The notes beneath the pieces were generated by a model. The model was not told where the DNA came from, searched no databases, and saw only the letters and a list, made by a program, of their open reading frames with translations. DNA of 64,000 nucleotides, from positions 239,754 through 303,753 of the forward strand of contig PIZR01000006.1 in assembly GCA_002835675.1 (NCBI GenBank). Direction: 5' to 3'. Shown piece after piece: positions 43,000 to 52,355 of the stretch. The number at the start of each line of letters is the position of its first letter. The stretch's first letter is position 1. The position numbers and the translations under genes are program-made. This stretch comes from Bacillus sp. BA3. GTDB lineage: Bacteria; Bacillota; Bacilli; Bacillales; DSM-1321.

Positions 43000-44022
43000 T
43001 TATAAGCGGATGATTTTTCGGGATGCATTTGATTCCATCGCGCCAAGAATGACTTTTAATGATTTTAATCCTTCAACTCCTGAGACAAGAGGCTCCTCAT
43101 TGTCCACCACACATTTTACAAAGTGGCTGATCACTTCGGAATCATGCTGTCCTTCTGAGTCATTAGTCTGGATGCTTCCTAATTGGATGGTTTCTGTCTT
43201 TCCATTATCATGATGGATGATCAGTGAGTATTTCGGATCGTCTTCAAGGCGCAATACCGCTTTTTCCGCATAAATGACCGTAGCATTGTCTTCTTTTGCA
43301 TAAGACCAGCTGGCGGTAAGAGTTCCGATGATACCGCTCTCCGTCCGGAGGATACAGGCCGCACTGTCATCAACGTCTGTATTTTTCTTGGCAGTCGTTT
43401 CCACAAAGGCTCCCACTTCAACAAATTCTTCTCCAAGGATATACCGTAATAAATCAGCTTTATGAACGCCTAAATCGCCCATTGCACCAATGACTGCCTG
43501 ATCCTTCTTAAAAAACCAGCTTTCCAGTCCGTCCACGCTCCAGGTTTCCGGCCCGGAATGTCCAAAAGCCGTCCGGAAGCTATAGACCTTCCCTAGGTCC
43601 CCGCTCTCAATAAGCTGTTTCGCTTTTTGATGAGAAGGAACAAAACGCTGATTATGACCAATCATTAGTATTTTGCCGCTTTTCGCTGCTGCTGCATTCA
43701 TTTTTTCAGCGTCCACCAAAGAAGTAGCCATTGGTTTCTCACAAAGGACATGCTTACCAGCTTCCAAGGCCGCAACCGTGATGCGTGCATGCAGGTAATT
43801 CGGTGTACATACACTGATCGCTTCAATCTCCTCATTCTTCAAAAGTTCTATATAATCAGTATATGCTTGGGCGCCATACCTTTGTGCTGCTGCATTCGCC
43901 CGGTCCTGCACAATATCACAAACAGCAATGATCTCCGTTTCATGATGTGCATCATACTCCGGAAAATGCCTGTTTTTTGCGATACTCCCGCATCCAATGA
44001 CTCCTACCTTCACTTTGCCCAT
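43000..44022 (-). CDS. Gfo/Idh/MocA-family NAD(P)-dependent oxidoreductase
   Basis: The 340-residue protein has a Rossmann start VGVIGCGSIAKNRHFPEY, EKP motif HVLCEKPMATS, and the substrate-site residues in GAMGDLGVHKADLLRYILG. It resembles ThuB and inositol/glucose-6-type dehydrogenases. AAGGAGAGAACAAA precedes the ATG. It lies 18 bases after thuA and before the second oxidoreductase, so the operon encodes two distinct members (clearly diverged) that may catalyse opposite or sequential redox steps. Confidence 0.92.
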   Translation of the reverse strand: MGKVKVGVIGCGSIAKNRHFPEYDAHHETEIIAVCDIVQDRANAAAQRYGAQAYTDYIELLKNEEIEAISVCTPNYLHARITVAALEAGKHVLCEKPMATSLVDAEKMNAAAAKSGKILMIGHNQRFVPSHQKAKQLIESGDLGKVYSFRTAFGHSGPETWSVDGLESWFFKKDQAVIGAMGDLGVHKADLLRYILGEEFVEVGAFVETTAKKNTDVDDSAACILRTESGIIGTLTASWSYAKEDNATVIYAEKAVLRLEDDPKYSLIIHHDNGKTETIQLGSIQTNDSEGQHDSEVISHFVKCVVDNEEPLVSGVEGLKSLKVILGAMESNASRKIIRL

Positions 44023-44040
44023 TTTGTTCTCTCCTTCACT

Positions 44041-44760
44041 TCATCTCTTTGAGATGGATTCCAACGGTTCGGCCTTCCCATAGTTCGTTACGACTCCAGA
44101 TTCCGGCTTGACCCAATCAACGGCATTCTTAATTACCCGTTGAATCTCCGGATTATGGAAAGTAGGATATGTTTCATGACCTGGACGGAAATAGAAAATC
44201 TTCCCTTTTCCCCGCTGATACGTGCAGCCGCTTCTGAATATCTCCCCGCCTTCAAACCAACTGACGAATATCAATTGATCTGGTGCAGGAATATCAAAAT
44301 GTTCCCCGTACATCTCTTCCTTCTCAAGCTCTATATATTCTCCAATTCCATTAACGATAGGATGACTGGGATCGACAACCCAAAGCCGTTCCTTTTCATC
44401 CGCGACCCGCCATTTCAAATCGCAAGTCGTGCCCATAAGCCGTTTGAAGATTTTTGAAAAATGACCGGAATGGAGGACGATGAGACCCATACCCTCGAGT
44501 ACTCGCTTGTGGACCCTTGCAATGATTTCATCCTGAACTTCATCATGTGCAACATGCCCCCACCAAAGAAGTACATCGGTTCGTTCCAGCGCTTCTTCAG
44601 TTAATCCATGCTCTTCTTCATCGAGAGTAGCGGTCCTCACCTCGACCTGCTCACTTTGTAAAAAGCTAGCAATTGCACCATGGATACCATCTGGATATAC
44701 TTTTGCCACTTCAGGCTTTGTTTTCTCGTGGCGATACTCATTCCATACCAGGACTCTCAT
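44041..44760 (-). CDS. ThuA-domain protein (trehalose-utilisation type)
   Basis: The 239-residue protein has a class-I glutamine amidotransferase-like fold: [72 protein letters not shown] and [14 protein letters not shown]. ThuA acts in trehalose, maltitol and sucrose catabolism of rhizobia, through 3-keto-sugar chemistry. The ATG at 44760 follows GGAGGAGG; the extra upstream residues are not conserved in character. It heads the enzyme part of the operon, just after a LacI-type palindrome. Confidence 0.9.
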   Translation of the reverse strand: MRVLVWNEYRHEKTKPEVAKVYPDGIHGAIASFLQSEQVEVRTATLDEEEHGLTEEALERTDVLLWWGHVAHDEVQDEIIARVHKRVLEGMGLIVLHSGHFSKIFKRLMGTTCDLKWRVADEKERLWVVDPSHPIVNGIGEYIELEKEEMYGEHFDIPAPDQLIFVSWFEGGEIFRSGCTYQRGKGKIFYFRPGHETYPTFHNPEIQRVIKNAVDWVKPESGVVTNYGKAEPLESISKR

Positions 44761-44831
44761 GAACAACCTCCTCCATTCTAGATTCATTTCACGGCAACTT
44801 GCTTTTCATGTTTAACTATTACCTCTTTATC

Positions 44832-44855
44832 CATAACGCAAACGTTTGCGTTATG
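44832..44855. promoter_or_regulatory. Perfect 24-bp palindrome, LacI-family operator
   Basis: Half-site CATAACGCAAAC (44832-44843) is followed directly by its exact complement GTTTGCGTTATG (44844-44855). The central AACGTT is typical of LacI/CcpA-type operators. It lies between lacI and thuA, so it may control an internal promoter for the enzyme genes. Confidence 0.88.
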
Positions 44856-44987
44856 TGTGATCAAAATATAAGAACATACTTATTGACTTCAGTAAGTATG
44901 AATTTTCAAAAATAATAGTGATAATCTATATTGTAAATTTATGTTAGCAAAAATCAAGCTTTAATTGGTAAAACATTTCTACATTTT

Positions 44988-46028
44988 TCATTTAATTTCC
45001 TTTTCAGCAACAAAATGCGACTCCCGCTTTATGATTTTGGTAGGAATACTGATACTCTTTTCCATCATTTCCGGATTTGCAATTAGATCGAACACGCATT
45101 TTGCCGCCTCAAACCCTAACTGATACGTATGGATATCAACCGTTGTCAGCGGCGTACTTAAAAATTCTATGAATTCTGAGTGGTTAAAACAGACGACGCT
45201 TATTTGCTCTGGCACTTTCAAGTTCTTTTCAGCTAACACCCCAAGCAAGAGAACACCCAATAAAAGATCCATAACCAAAAATGCGGTTGGTGCCTCTTTC
45301 AGCTCCAGCAATTCATCAATGGCCTTTATTCCATCCGTTCGATTTAAAGGAATCAATTTGATATATTCCTGTCGCACATCCAGCCCGGCCTGCTCCATCG
45401 CTTGTTGAAAACCTGTCAAGCGGTCCTGGATCACCTCAAACTCGGGACTGCCCCCTAAAAAGGCGATTCGCTCATGTCCAAGACTTATTACAAACTCCGA
45501 TACTTCCCTGGCCGCTTGAACATTATCGTTATCAATGAACGTGATTCCGCTCATGTTCGTACTTGGCTTCCCGATCAAAACGAACGGGAAGCCCTGCTTT
45601 AATAAATACGGCACCACTTTATCGTCCTTTTTAGAGTACAAAACAATCATGCCATCCACTCTTCTGCCCTGAACCATTTTCACGACATCCTCAAAGATTG
45701 CATCCTCCGTCTCGCCGGTTGTCAGGGAAAGACTGTACCCTTCTTTATTACAGAAATCCCCGATGCCTCGGATCACTTCTGGAAAAAAGGGATTATAAAG
45801 TGATTCCCTTGCCGAACTTTTCATGACGATCCCAATGGCCTTAGTTGACTTCGTGACTAAGTTCCGGGCATTTTCATTCATATGATAGCCCATTTCCTTT
45901 AATACCTTGCGTACTTTACGCTTTGTCTTTTCACTGATTGTCGGGCTGTTATGGATTACACGCGATACCGTTGATGGAGCGACATTTGCTTTTTTTGCAA
46001 CGTCTTTTATAGTAACAGACAAATTCAT
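44988..46028 (-). CDS. LacI-family transcriptional regulator
   Basis: The 346-residue protein has the N-terminal HTH and hinge (SVTIKDVAKKANVAPSTVSRVIHNSPTISEKTKRKVRKVLKEMGYHMNENARNLV). A periplasmic-binding-like sugar sensor follows (AIGIVMKSSARESLYNPFFPEVIRGI, RVDGMIVLYSKKDD, ERIAFLGGSPEFEVIQDRLTGF). The ATG at 46028 has GGGGAG upstream and is preferred to 46052. It lies within the operon, between the permeases and thuA, and probably represses the operon through the AACGTT palindromes until the sugar or its derivative binds. Confidence 0.95.
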   Translation of the reverse strand: MNLSVTIKDVAKKANVAPSTVSRVIHNSPTISEKTKRKVRKVLKEMGYHMNENARNLVTKSTKAIGIVMKSSARESLYNPFFPEVIRGIGDFCNKEGYSLSLTTGETEDAIFEDVVKMVQGRRVDGMIVLYSKKDDKVVPYLLKQGFPFVLIGKPSTNMSGITFIDNDNVQAAREVSEFVISLGHERIAFLGGSPEFEVIQDRLTGFQQAMEQAGLDVRQEYIKLIPLNRTDGIKAIDELLELKEAPTAFLVMDLLLGVLLLGVLAEKNLKVPEQISVVCFNHSEFIEFLSTPLTTVDIHTYQLGFEAAKCVFDLIANPEMMEKSISIPTKIIKRESHFVAEKEIK

Positions 46029-46079
46029 CAACACTCCCCGTTCACCGCACATGGCTTAATATTCCCTATATTTAAATAG

Positions 46080-46898
46080 TTATTTAACTGCTCCATCTGC
46101 AATTCCTTTGATAATTTGCCTCTGGGCAAAAAAGTACGCAATGATGACTGGAATGATGGATAAAGTAAGTCCAGCCAAGGCAAGATGCCATTGCTTCGTA
46201 TATTGACCGAAAAAGAAGAATAATTTAAGTGGGATGGTCTCCGATCCTGCACCGCCAATAACAAGGGATGGCAGCAAATAGTCGTTCCATATCCAAATGA
46301 CATTTAAGATCCCAACTGTAATGGACATCGGTTTTAATAATGGAAATATGATATACCAAAATACTTGAAAGCGGTTTGCACCATCAATCTTTGCTGCCTC
46401 ATCAAGTGAGAGGGGAATCCCTTTTAAAGTACCATGATAAAGGAATATGGAAAGACTGCAGCCAAAACCTAAATACATGAAAATCAGTCCGGCCTTGTTC
46501 AACATCCCCAGCTGGCCGAATTGGGCAACGAGCGGTATCATCACAGACTGAAACGGGATCAGCATGGCTGCTACAAACACAAAGAAAAGCAGGGAACTTA
46601 TTTTACTTTTGTTTCGGGAAAGAGCGTATGCTGCCATCGCAGAAAAGATGATGATGATGACTACACTGACGCCCGATATCAATAAAGAATTGAATAAAGT
46701 CCGGAGGAAATCCAATTGCTCGAAAGCTTGAGTGAAGTTTTCGAATGTCCAGGTTTCAGGCAGTCCCAATGTATCGGCAAATATATCCCGTTTCATTTTA
46801 AAAGCATTGACAAGCATTAAATAAAACGGAGTGAGCCATAATATGGCCAATATGAATCCGATGAATCCAATCAGCCACAATTTCCATTTTCCCCTCAT
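46080..46898 (-). CDS. Carbohydrate ABC transporter permease (MalG type)
   Basis: The 272-residue protein has six spans. It carries the EAA motif GIPLSLDEAAKIDGANRFQVFWYIIFPLLKP, which docks to the ATPase. The start is ILWLTPFYLMLVNAFKMKRD. It pairs with the MalF-type permease, whose stop its ATG overlaps (TAATG). No ATPase gene is in the operon, so a shared MsmX-type ATPase elsewhere in the genome presumably powers it. Confidence 0.95.
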   Translation of the reverse strand: MRGKWKLWLIGFIGFILAILWLTPFYLMLVNAFKMKRDIFADTLGLPETWTFENFTQAFEQLDFLRTLFNSLLISGVSVVIIIIFSAMAAYALSRNKSKISSLLFFVFVAAMLIPFQSVMIPLVAQFGQLGMLNKAGLIFMYLGFGCSLSIFLYHGTLKGIPLSLDEAAKIDGANRFQVFWYIIFPLLKPMSITVGILNVIWIWNDYLLPSLVIGGAGSETIPLKLFFFFGQYTKQWHLALAGLTLSIIPVIIAYFFAQRQIIKGIADGAVK

Positions 46899-47758
46899 TA
46901 CAGCTCAACCTCCCGTTTTTTATTGAAATAGACTTGTGTCAGCGAAACGACCGCCACGATTACGAAAAAGATAACGGCTTTTGCCTGTGCATATGCCATA
47001 TCGTTTTCGGTGAAGGCAGATTTTACAATGTTCATCGCAACCATTTCAGTTGAATTATAAGGAGCTCCATTCGTCAAGGAAAGGTTTTGATCATAAATCT
47101 TGAACGAGTGGGAAAGCGTCAAAAACAAACTGACGGTAAAAGCAGGTGCCACTAGCGGAAAAGTTATATGGCGAAAACGCTGGAAGCTGTTCGCTCCGTC
47201 AATTTTTGCCGCTTCTATCAAGTCTTCAGGAACAGCCTGCAGATAGGCAATATAAATGATCATGATATATCCGGCCATCTGCCAAGACGTTAAAATGATC
47301 AATCCCCAAAAACCTGTATCAGTCGTTGATAACCACCCATTAAATGCTTCGATCCCAGTCAAATCACCAATCGCACCGAAGACCTTAATAAAAATGAACT
47401 GCCAAATAAAGCCGAGTATCAAGCCGCCAATTAAATTGGGCATAAAGAAAACTGTCCGCAATATGTTGCTTGATTTAATTTTCGAAGTCACGATGAGGGC
47501 CAAACTTAATCCGATGATATTGATTACCACAATTGCCGCTACGGAAAATTTAATGGTGAACCAAAATGTATCAAGGAACCCTTTATCCGTAAACAAGTCT
47601 ATATAATTCTTAAGACCAATGAAATCCGGAGTCCCTAAACCGTTCCAGTTCGTAAAGGAATAATAAAATCCGTAGATGAGCGGCACGATCACAACCAAAA
47701 TGAGTGCAGCAAGAACAGGTGTCAAAAACAGCCAATATGCAGCATCCCGATTTCTCAA
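46898..47758 (-). CDS. Carbohydrate ABC transporter permease (MalF type)
   Basis: The 286-residue protein has six spans: LFLTPVLAALILVVIVPLIYGFYYSFTNWNG at the start and the EAA loop AVPEDLIEAAKIDGANSFQRFRHITFPLVAP. It forms the membrane channel with the MalG-type subunit downstream. The gap to the binding-protein gene upstream is 167 bases, containing no good terminator. Start ATG at 47758 with GAAGGAGG upstream. Confidence 0.95.
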   Translation of the reverse strand: MRNRDAAYWLFLTPVLAALILVVIVPLIYGFYYSFTNWNGLGTPDFIGLKNYIDLFTDKGFLDTFWFTIKFSVAAIVVINIIGLSLALIVTSKIKSSNILRTVFFMPNLIGGLILGFIWQFIFIKVFGAIGDLTGIEAFNGWLSTTDTGFWGLIILTSWQMAGYIMIIYIAYLQAVPEDLIEAAKIDGANSFQRFRHITFPLVAPAFTVSLFLTLSHSFKIYDQNLSLTNGAPYNSTEMVAMNIVKSAFTENDMAYAQAKAVIFFVIVAVVSLTQVYFNKKREVEL

Positions 47759-47925
47759 CGAAACCGACCTCCTTCAAATGATTTAATAGTTAATGGGTTT
47801 AGATCATGACTGTGTTATTTGATGAATCCCTTGTTGAGGCAAATTCCCTCAGCGACTTTTCTATAATAAGGAACAACCAATCGACACATTTTTCATGCCG
47901 ATTGGTCACTTGCATTTCCCAACGC

Positions 47926-49215
47926 TTATTTGCTATGAATCTTCTCCCAATTTTCAATGTTCTGTTGGACAAGTTCCTCCCAAGTCAATTTACCAGTTAC
48001 GTATTTTTGGACACTTGCACCAAGATCATCATTCCAACCGACCGGATATCCATTAAACACCCACCCAATCGTATTTCCTTCTTGGGAGTATTTATAAATT
48101 TCTTTTGAAATTGGATCGGCAATTTTTTCTACATCATATCCTTCATAAGCAGGAATGAATTTAAAGTCTTCCAAAACGGCTTTCTTCCCTGCTTCGGATG
48201 TATACATCCAATCGAGGAACTTCTTCGCCGCTTCCTGTACCTTTTCATCCGATTTCTTGTTCACTGCCCAATAGTTCGGTACGCCTACCGGCATGCCTGC
48301 ATTGTCTCCATTTGGAATCGGGATGATGCCAATTCCCTTTTCAGCTAACTCAGGATCCATATCATAGACTGTGTTATACACCCAGTTACCTTGCTGAATG
48401 ATCGCAACCTTTTCAAGCGAGAACAGCTCCTCCACTTGTTGGGAATAATCAAGACTTGCTGTCGGCTGCACGGAATACTCATTTTGGATATCGACCAATT
48501 GTTTAAACTTGTCACCATCCGTGAATTTAACCGTAGGTGCTTTACTTGCTTCTAACACATTTCCATCAAACTCCGGTGATAAGAATACATTGGATAAATG
48601 GTTTCCAGTCACCCACTTCTCTTTTACCGGATATGCGAAAACTGCTTCGAGCTTCAATTTGTCTTTTTGTGAATCGATTTTCTTAACTGCCGCCTCTAAG
48701 GCTTCATAACTTGTAATTTCATCAGGATTAATTCCGGCTTCTTTAAATATTCGTTTGTTATAGATCAAGCCGTATCCTTCCTGGTTAAATGGAAGTCCAA
48801 GGACTTGCCCGTCCTCTTCCACGCCATCCAAAGTACCGTCAAGCGCTGCAGCAGCAGCTTTCGTGTCCTTTAAATCTGTTAATCTATCTTTATATTGTGC
48901 GACATCTACCGGTCCGCCAATGTTAAAAACCGCTGGCTCCTCACCTGAAGCGAACTTTGCCGTTATGGCAGATTTATAATCATTTCCGCCGCCGACTGTC
49001 GATACCTTGATCTTCACATTTGGATTTTCTTTTTCATATTGTTTTGCCAATGTCTCGAATTGCGACTTGAATTCTACCTTGAATTGAAATATATCGAGCG
49101 TCACGACATCCTTTGAGTCGCTGTTTCCGCCAGTTGAAGAAGAGCATCCTGCCAAAATTACACTAAAAATTAATAAAACAGTAAGAATTCCCCCGTACCA
49201 TTTTTTACGCCTCAT
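47926..49215 (-). CDS. Extracellular sugar-binding lipoprotein (family 1)
   Basis: The 429-residue protein has a lipoprotein signal MRRKKWYGGILTVLLIFSVILAGC. The mature part is a MalE-like cluster B/family 1 binding protein (LDIFQFKVEFKSQFETLAKQYEKENPNVKIKV, KDRLTDLKDTKA, GLPFNQEGYGLIYNKRIFKEAGI, YWAVNKKSDEKVQEAAKKFLDWMY). It captures the sugar for the two permeases. The ATG at 49215 is chosen because MRRKK gives a proper signal start; thirteen open codons precede it. First gene of the operon. Confidence 0.93.
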   Translation of the reverse strand: MRRKKWYGGILTVLLIFSVILAGCSSSTGGNSDSKDVVTLDIFQFKVEFKSQFETLAKQYEKENPNVKIKVSTVGGGNDYKSAITAKFASGEEPAVFNIGGPVDVAQYKDRLTDLKDTKAAAAALDGTLDGVEEDGQVLGLPFNQEGYGLIYNKRIFKEAGINPDEITSYEALEAAVKKIDSQKDKLKLEAVFAYPVKEKWVTGNHLSNVFLSPEFDGNVLEASKAPTVKFTDGDKFKQLVDIQNEYSVQPTASLDYSQQVEELFSLEKVAIIQQGNWVYNTVYDMDPELAEKGIGIIPIPNGDNAGMPVGVPNYWAVNKKSDEKVQEAAKKFLDWMYTSEAGKKAVLEDFKFIPAYEGYDVEKIADPISKEIYKYSQEGNTIGWVFNGYPVGWNDDLGASVQKYVTGKLTWEELVQQNIENWEKIHSK

Positions 49216-49544
49216 GCCTACCCACTCTCCCTTTTTCTCATAATATTCATGCAATTTTAAGAAAACGTTTGCATAAAATTAGTAAAATAAAAGCCATTCA
49301 TTCTATAAAATTCATAGTCTAGCGTACTTCTTTTACATCACCTCCTCACAAAAAAATGTTGCAAACGTTTACATTTATGCGCTTTATATTACCACCAAAT
49401 TCCATACTTTACAATAAAATTGTAGTATATTGTAAAAAAAGGATGTTAAGAACTCTCTTAATCTAATTATATGATTCGGAAACCTTTGATTATTCCTTTA
49501 TCCGATTATTTATTGTACGGGCCATTTTCATTCCTGGCATTATA
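49216..49544 (-). promoter_or_regulatory. Upstream region of the sugar operon with AACGTTT elements
   Basis: It contains AAAACGTTTGCA (49262-49273) and GTTGCAAACGTTTACAT (49358-49374). The minus-strand reading of the latter, TGTAAACGTTTGCA, fits the catabolite-responsive element consensus as well as a LacI operator. Control by the operon's LacI, by CcpA, or both is likely. No gene is seen here. Confidence 0.65.
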
Positions 49545-49573
49545 CGAAAAAAGGGAAACCCGTCGGTTTCCCT
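49545..49573 (-). terminator. Intrinsic terminator
   Basis: AGGGAAACC, four-base loop, GGTTTCCCT followed by TTTTTCG on the minus strand, directly after the small gene at 49578. Confidence 0.88.
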
Positions 49574-49577
49574 CTTA

Positions 49578-49763
49578 TCACTTCAATATCATCTTCACAT
49601 TGGAAGGACCGTATTCATCCTTCAATTCATAATATTTATCGCTTGCTTGTCCAAATTCCTTAAACACACCGCTAATGATCAATTCATTCGTTTCTTTATC
49701 AACGACACTGTACTTGATATTGCTTTTCCCAAACTTTCTGTCATCCACTTTTAAAAGGATCAT
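49578..49763 (-). CDS. Small hypothetical protein
   Basis: The 61-residue protein (MILLKVDDRKFGKSNIKYSV, ending YGPSNVKMILK) is not recognised. The alternating pattern suggests a small beta-alpha domain. The ATG at 49763 follows GGAGGTG eight bases upstream; the ten open codons before it carry the ribosome site. A strong terminator follows, so it forms a complete monocistronic unit and is probably a real gene. Confidence 0.65.
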   Translation of the reverse strand: MILLKVDDRKFGKSNIKYSVVDKETNELIISGVFKEFGQASDKYYELKDEYGPSNVKMILK

Positions 49764-49865
49764 CTTGGACACCTCCACATTTAATGGCTGCACTCCTCAG
49801 GGTGTGTGGTTTCTTACTTACATAATATAACAAATTATTATGAATTTACAGATTTTTTGCAGTGC

Positions 49866-49894
49866 AAAATAAAAAAGCCTATCAAGGCCTTTTC
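49866..49894 (-). terminator. Intrinsic terminator of the YitT-family gene
   Basis: AAAAGGCC, loop TTGAT, AGGCTTTTTTATTTT on the minus strand. Confidence 0.8.
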
Positions 49895-49917
49895 ATTTCG
49901 TTTATACTTTATTCGCG

Positions 49918-50757
49918 TCAGGACTTCGAGATATCCAGGAATCCTTCACCAAATACGTCCCGAACGTCATGTATGGCTATAAACGCATTGCTATCCGTTG
50001 ACTGCACTATTCTCTTTAACTTTAGCACCTCTTGCTTACTTATAACGATATATAAAATATCCTTGGATGCCTTTGTATAGTATCCATGGCCGCTAAAAAC
50101 AGTGACACCCCGGTCCATCAATTCGGTTACTTGCTTTGCAATCTGGTCCGCTTCTTTTGAAATGATGGTAATCGCTTTTTTCGGGTTCAATCCCTCAATG
50201 ATGAATTCCATCGTTTTTGTTCCAATATAAAGCATAAGGATAGTGAGCATCAGACCTTCTGCACCAATGATGAAATAAGATGAGAACGCAACGATTAAAT
50301 CGAAAAACAGAAGTCCATAGCTTAAGCTCCATCCCAAATACTTATTAGTAATTCGGGCAAGGATTGTCGTACCGGCAGTAGTGCCCCCAACACGAATGAT
50401 CATGCCAATTCCTGCACCGGCAAAAACCCCGCCAAATATCGCATTGATGACCAATTCATCTGAAGATATCGTCCAACTTTCGGTTAAATGAAGGAAAAGT
50501 GAATTGAATGCAACGGCTACGATTGTATATACCGTTGTTAATTTCGACAAAAATTTATAGCCGACAATGAGCAGGAAAGCGTTAATGATCAAACTTAACA
50601 GCCCTGGTGACCATTCAAAAAGATAAAACAAAATGATGGTTATCCCAGTGACTCCTCCCTCACCAAGCTCATTGGGAATGACGAAAAGATTTATTGCCAA
50701 AGCGAAAATAAAAGCTCCTATTAATATAAAGAAAACATCCAAAGAAATCTTTTTCAT
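49918..50757 (-). CDS. YitT-family membrane protein (YitT + DUF2179)
   Basis: The 279-residue protein has five to six N-terminal spans with ALAINLFVIPNELGEGGVTGITIILFYLF, FNSLFLHLTESWTI and GGVFAGAGIGMIIRVGGTTAGTTILARI. A cytoplasmic C-terminal DUF2179 domain (about 200-279) follows, with KAITIISKEADQIAKQVTELMDRGVTVFSGHGYYTK. The family is abundant in Bacillus with several paralogues. Its substrate is unknown. AAGGGTATAAAT precedes the ATG. Confidence 0.92.
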   Translation of the reverse strand: MKKISLDVFFILIGAFIFALAINLFVIPNELGEGGVTGITIILFYLFEWSPGLLSLIINAFLLIVGYKFLSKLTTVYTIVAVAFNSLFLHLTESWTISSDELVINAIFGGVFAGAGIGMIIRVGGTTAGTTILARITNKYLGWSLSYGLLFFDLIVAFSSYFIIGAEGLMLTILMLYIGTKTMEFIIEGLNPKKAITIISKEADQIAKQVTELMDRGVTVFSGHGYYTKASKDILYIVISKQEVLKLKRIVQSTDSNAFIAIHDVRDVFGEGFLDISKS

Positions 50758-51070
50758 ATTTATACCCTTCCTTTATGTAATGGTTAATGTGAATTCGGTT
50801 AATTTCACTGCTCTATAGTAACATGGAATTCCATTTAATCCTTCAAAGATTTGAAGGTTTAACAAAAAGACTACCTTTGAAGTTAGATTATCTTCAATGA
50901 ATGAGCTTAATACATAAGAAGTCACTATTTTCACTAAGCTTTTTTATACATTAGCTTTACAAAGCCGCTGCCCGATTCTCCTTTATTCAAAATAACCAAC
51001 CAGCTTTTTTTGACCCTTGATTTCTCCAGATTAATGATTATTAGTTTATTCTCATGCTCCTTTTCAAAGC
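50758..51070. other. Divergent intergenic region
   Basis: Apart from a small hairpin CCTTCAAA/TTTGAAGG (50840-50858), I see nothing. The bio promoter and operator follow. Confidence 0.45.
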
Positions 51071-51100
51071 TTGACAGTTTCATTGAGTCATGATTAGAAT
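51071..51100 (+). promoter_or_regulatory. SigA promoter of the bio operon
   Basis: TTGACA at 51071-51076 and TAGAAT at 51095-51100, 18-base spacer. Confidence 0.7.
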
Positions 51101-51106
51101 GTTTTA

Positions 51107-51138
51107 TATGTTAACCTATATTAATTTTAGTTGACATA
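51107..51138 (+). promoter_or_regulatory. BirA-like operator
   Basis: Arms TATGTTAAC (51107-51115) and GTTGACATA (51130-51138) form a dyad with one mismatch and a 14-base spacer. The half-sites resemble the TTGTTAACC-type BirA operators of Firmicutes. It overlaps the likely transcription start of bioF. Confidence 0.75.
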
Positions 51139-51155
51139 TAAAAAGGAGAATGGCC

Positions 51156-52355
51156 ATGCACAGTGAAAAACAATTGCCTTGTTGGGAAGAAAAAATAAAA
51201 AAAGAACTGGCTCATTTAGAAGAGATTTCGCAAAAGCGTGAACTCGTATCAACCGTATGTGCCGAGCAGCCTTGGCTTACAATCAACGGGTGCAGGATGC
51301 TTAATCTAGCTTCTAATAACTATTTAGGGTATGCCGGAGATGAGCGGATGAAAAAGGCTATGGTTGATGCAGTACATACATATGGTGCAGGAGCAACGGC
51401 TTCACGTTTAATTGTTGGCAATCATCCTCTTTACGAGCAGGCGGAACAAGCTCTTGTCAATTGGAAGAAAGCCGAAGCAGGACTCATCATCAATAGTGGA
51501 TATAACGCAAACCTTGGAATAATCTCCACCCTGCTGTCCCGTAACGATATTATTTATAGCGATAAATTAAATCATGCAAGCATTGTCGATGGAGCTCTTT
51601 TAAGCAGAGCAAAGCATATACGCTATCGTCATAATGATTTAGATCATTTAGAAGCATTTTTGAAAAAATCACCGATTGAAGCACGGAAATTAATCGTGAC
51701 GGATACGGTCTTCAGCATGGATGGTGACTTCGCTTTTCTCGAAGAACTTGTTCGGCTAAAGGAACGTTATAACGCACTGTTAATGACAGATGAAGCACAC
51801 GGAAGCGGCATCTACGGTAAACATGGTGAAGGCTATGCCGGTCACCTCCATCTTCAAAATAAAATAGATATCCAAATGGGAACATTCAGTAAAGCGCTCG
51901 GTTCATTCGGGGCCTATGTCGTCGGGAAAAAATGGCTCATTGACTATTTAAAAAATCGCATGCGCGGATTCATATATTCAACTGCACTTCCCCCGGCCAT
52001 ACTCGGTGCTATAAAAACAGCGATTGAACTTGTGCAGCAAGAACCAGAACGCCGCTCACTGCTCCAAACACACTCAGAACACTTTAGACAAGAACTCACA
52101 TATTACGGGTTTAATATTTGCGGAAGCCAATCACAAATTGTTCCTATCGTCATCGGGGAAAACGAAAAAGCGATGGAATTTGCTGCACGTTTGCAGAAAG
52201 AAGGAATTGCCGCTATTGCTGTAAGGCCGCCGACCGTTCCTGAAAATGAAGCGAGAATCCGTTTTACCGTTACGGCTCTCCACGATAAAAAAGATCTTGA
52301 TTGGGCAGTTGAAAGAGTTTCGATCATTGGAAAAGAAATGGGTGTTATTAAATGA
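51156..52355 (+). CDS. bioF: 8-amino-7-oxononanoate synthase
   Basis: The 399-residue PLP enzyme condenses pimeloyl-thioester with alanine, the first ring-forming step of biotin synthesis. The PLP lysine is Lys246 in GTFSKALGSFGAY. MLNLASNNYLGY, HTYGAGATASRLIVGNH and DEAHGSG are family signatures. The ATG at 51156 is preferred to 51150 because GGAG lies at proper spacing only for the former. It is the first gene of bioF-bioH-bioC, with a BirA-like operator upstream. Confidence 0.95.
   Translation: MHSEKQLPCWEEKIKKELAHLEEISQKRELVSTVCAEQPWLTINGCRMLNLASNNYLGYAGDERMKKAMVDAVHTYGAGATASRLIVGNHPLYEQAEQALVNWKKAEAGLIINSGYNANLGIISTLLSRNDIIYSDKLNHASIVDGALLSRAKHIRYRHNDLDHLEAFLKKSPIEARKLIVTDTVFSMDGDFAFLEELVRLKERYNALLMTDEAHGSGIYGKHGEGYAGHLHLQNKIDIQMGTFSKALGSFGAYVVGKKWLIDYLKNRMRGFIYSTALPPAILGAIKTAIELVQQEPERRSLLQTHSEHFRQELTYYGFNICGSQSQIVPIVIGENEKAMEFAARLQKEGIAAIAVRPPTVPENEARIRFTVTALHDKKDLDWAVERVSIIGKEMGVIK

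Noticed and set aside
49338..49350. Strong AGGAGGTGATG on the minus strand upstream of the sugar operon
   Set aside because: The ATG is followed immediately by TAA, so it encodes nothing as read; at most a relic or leader signal.
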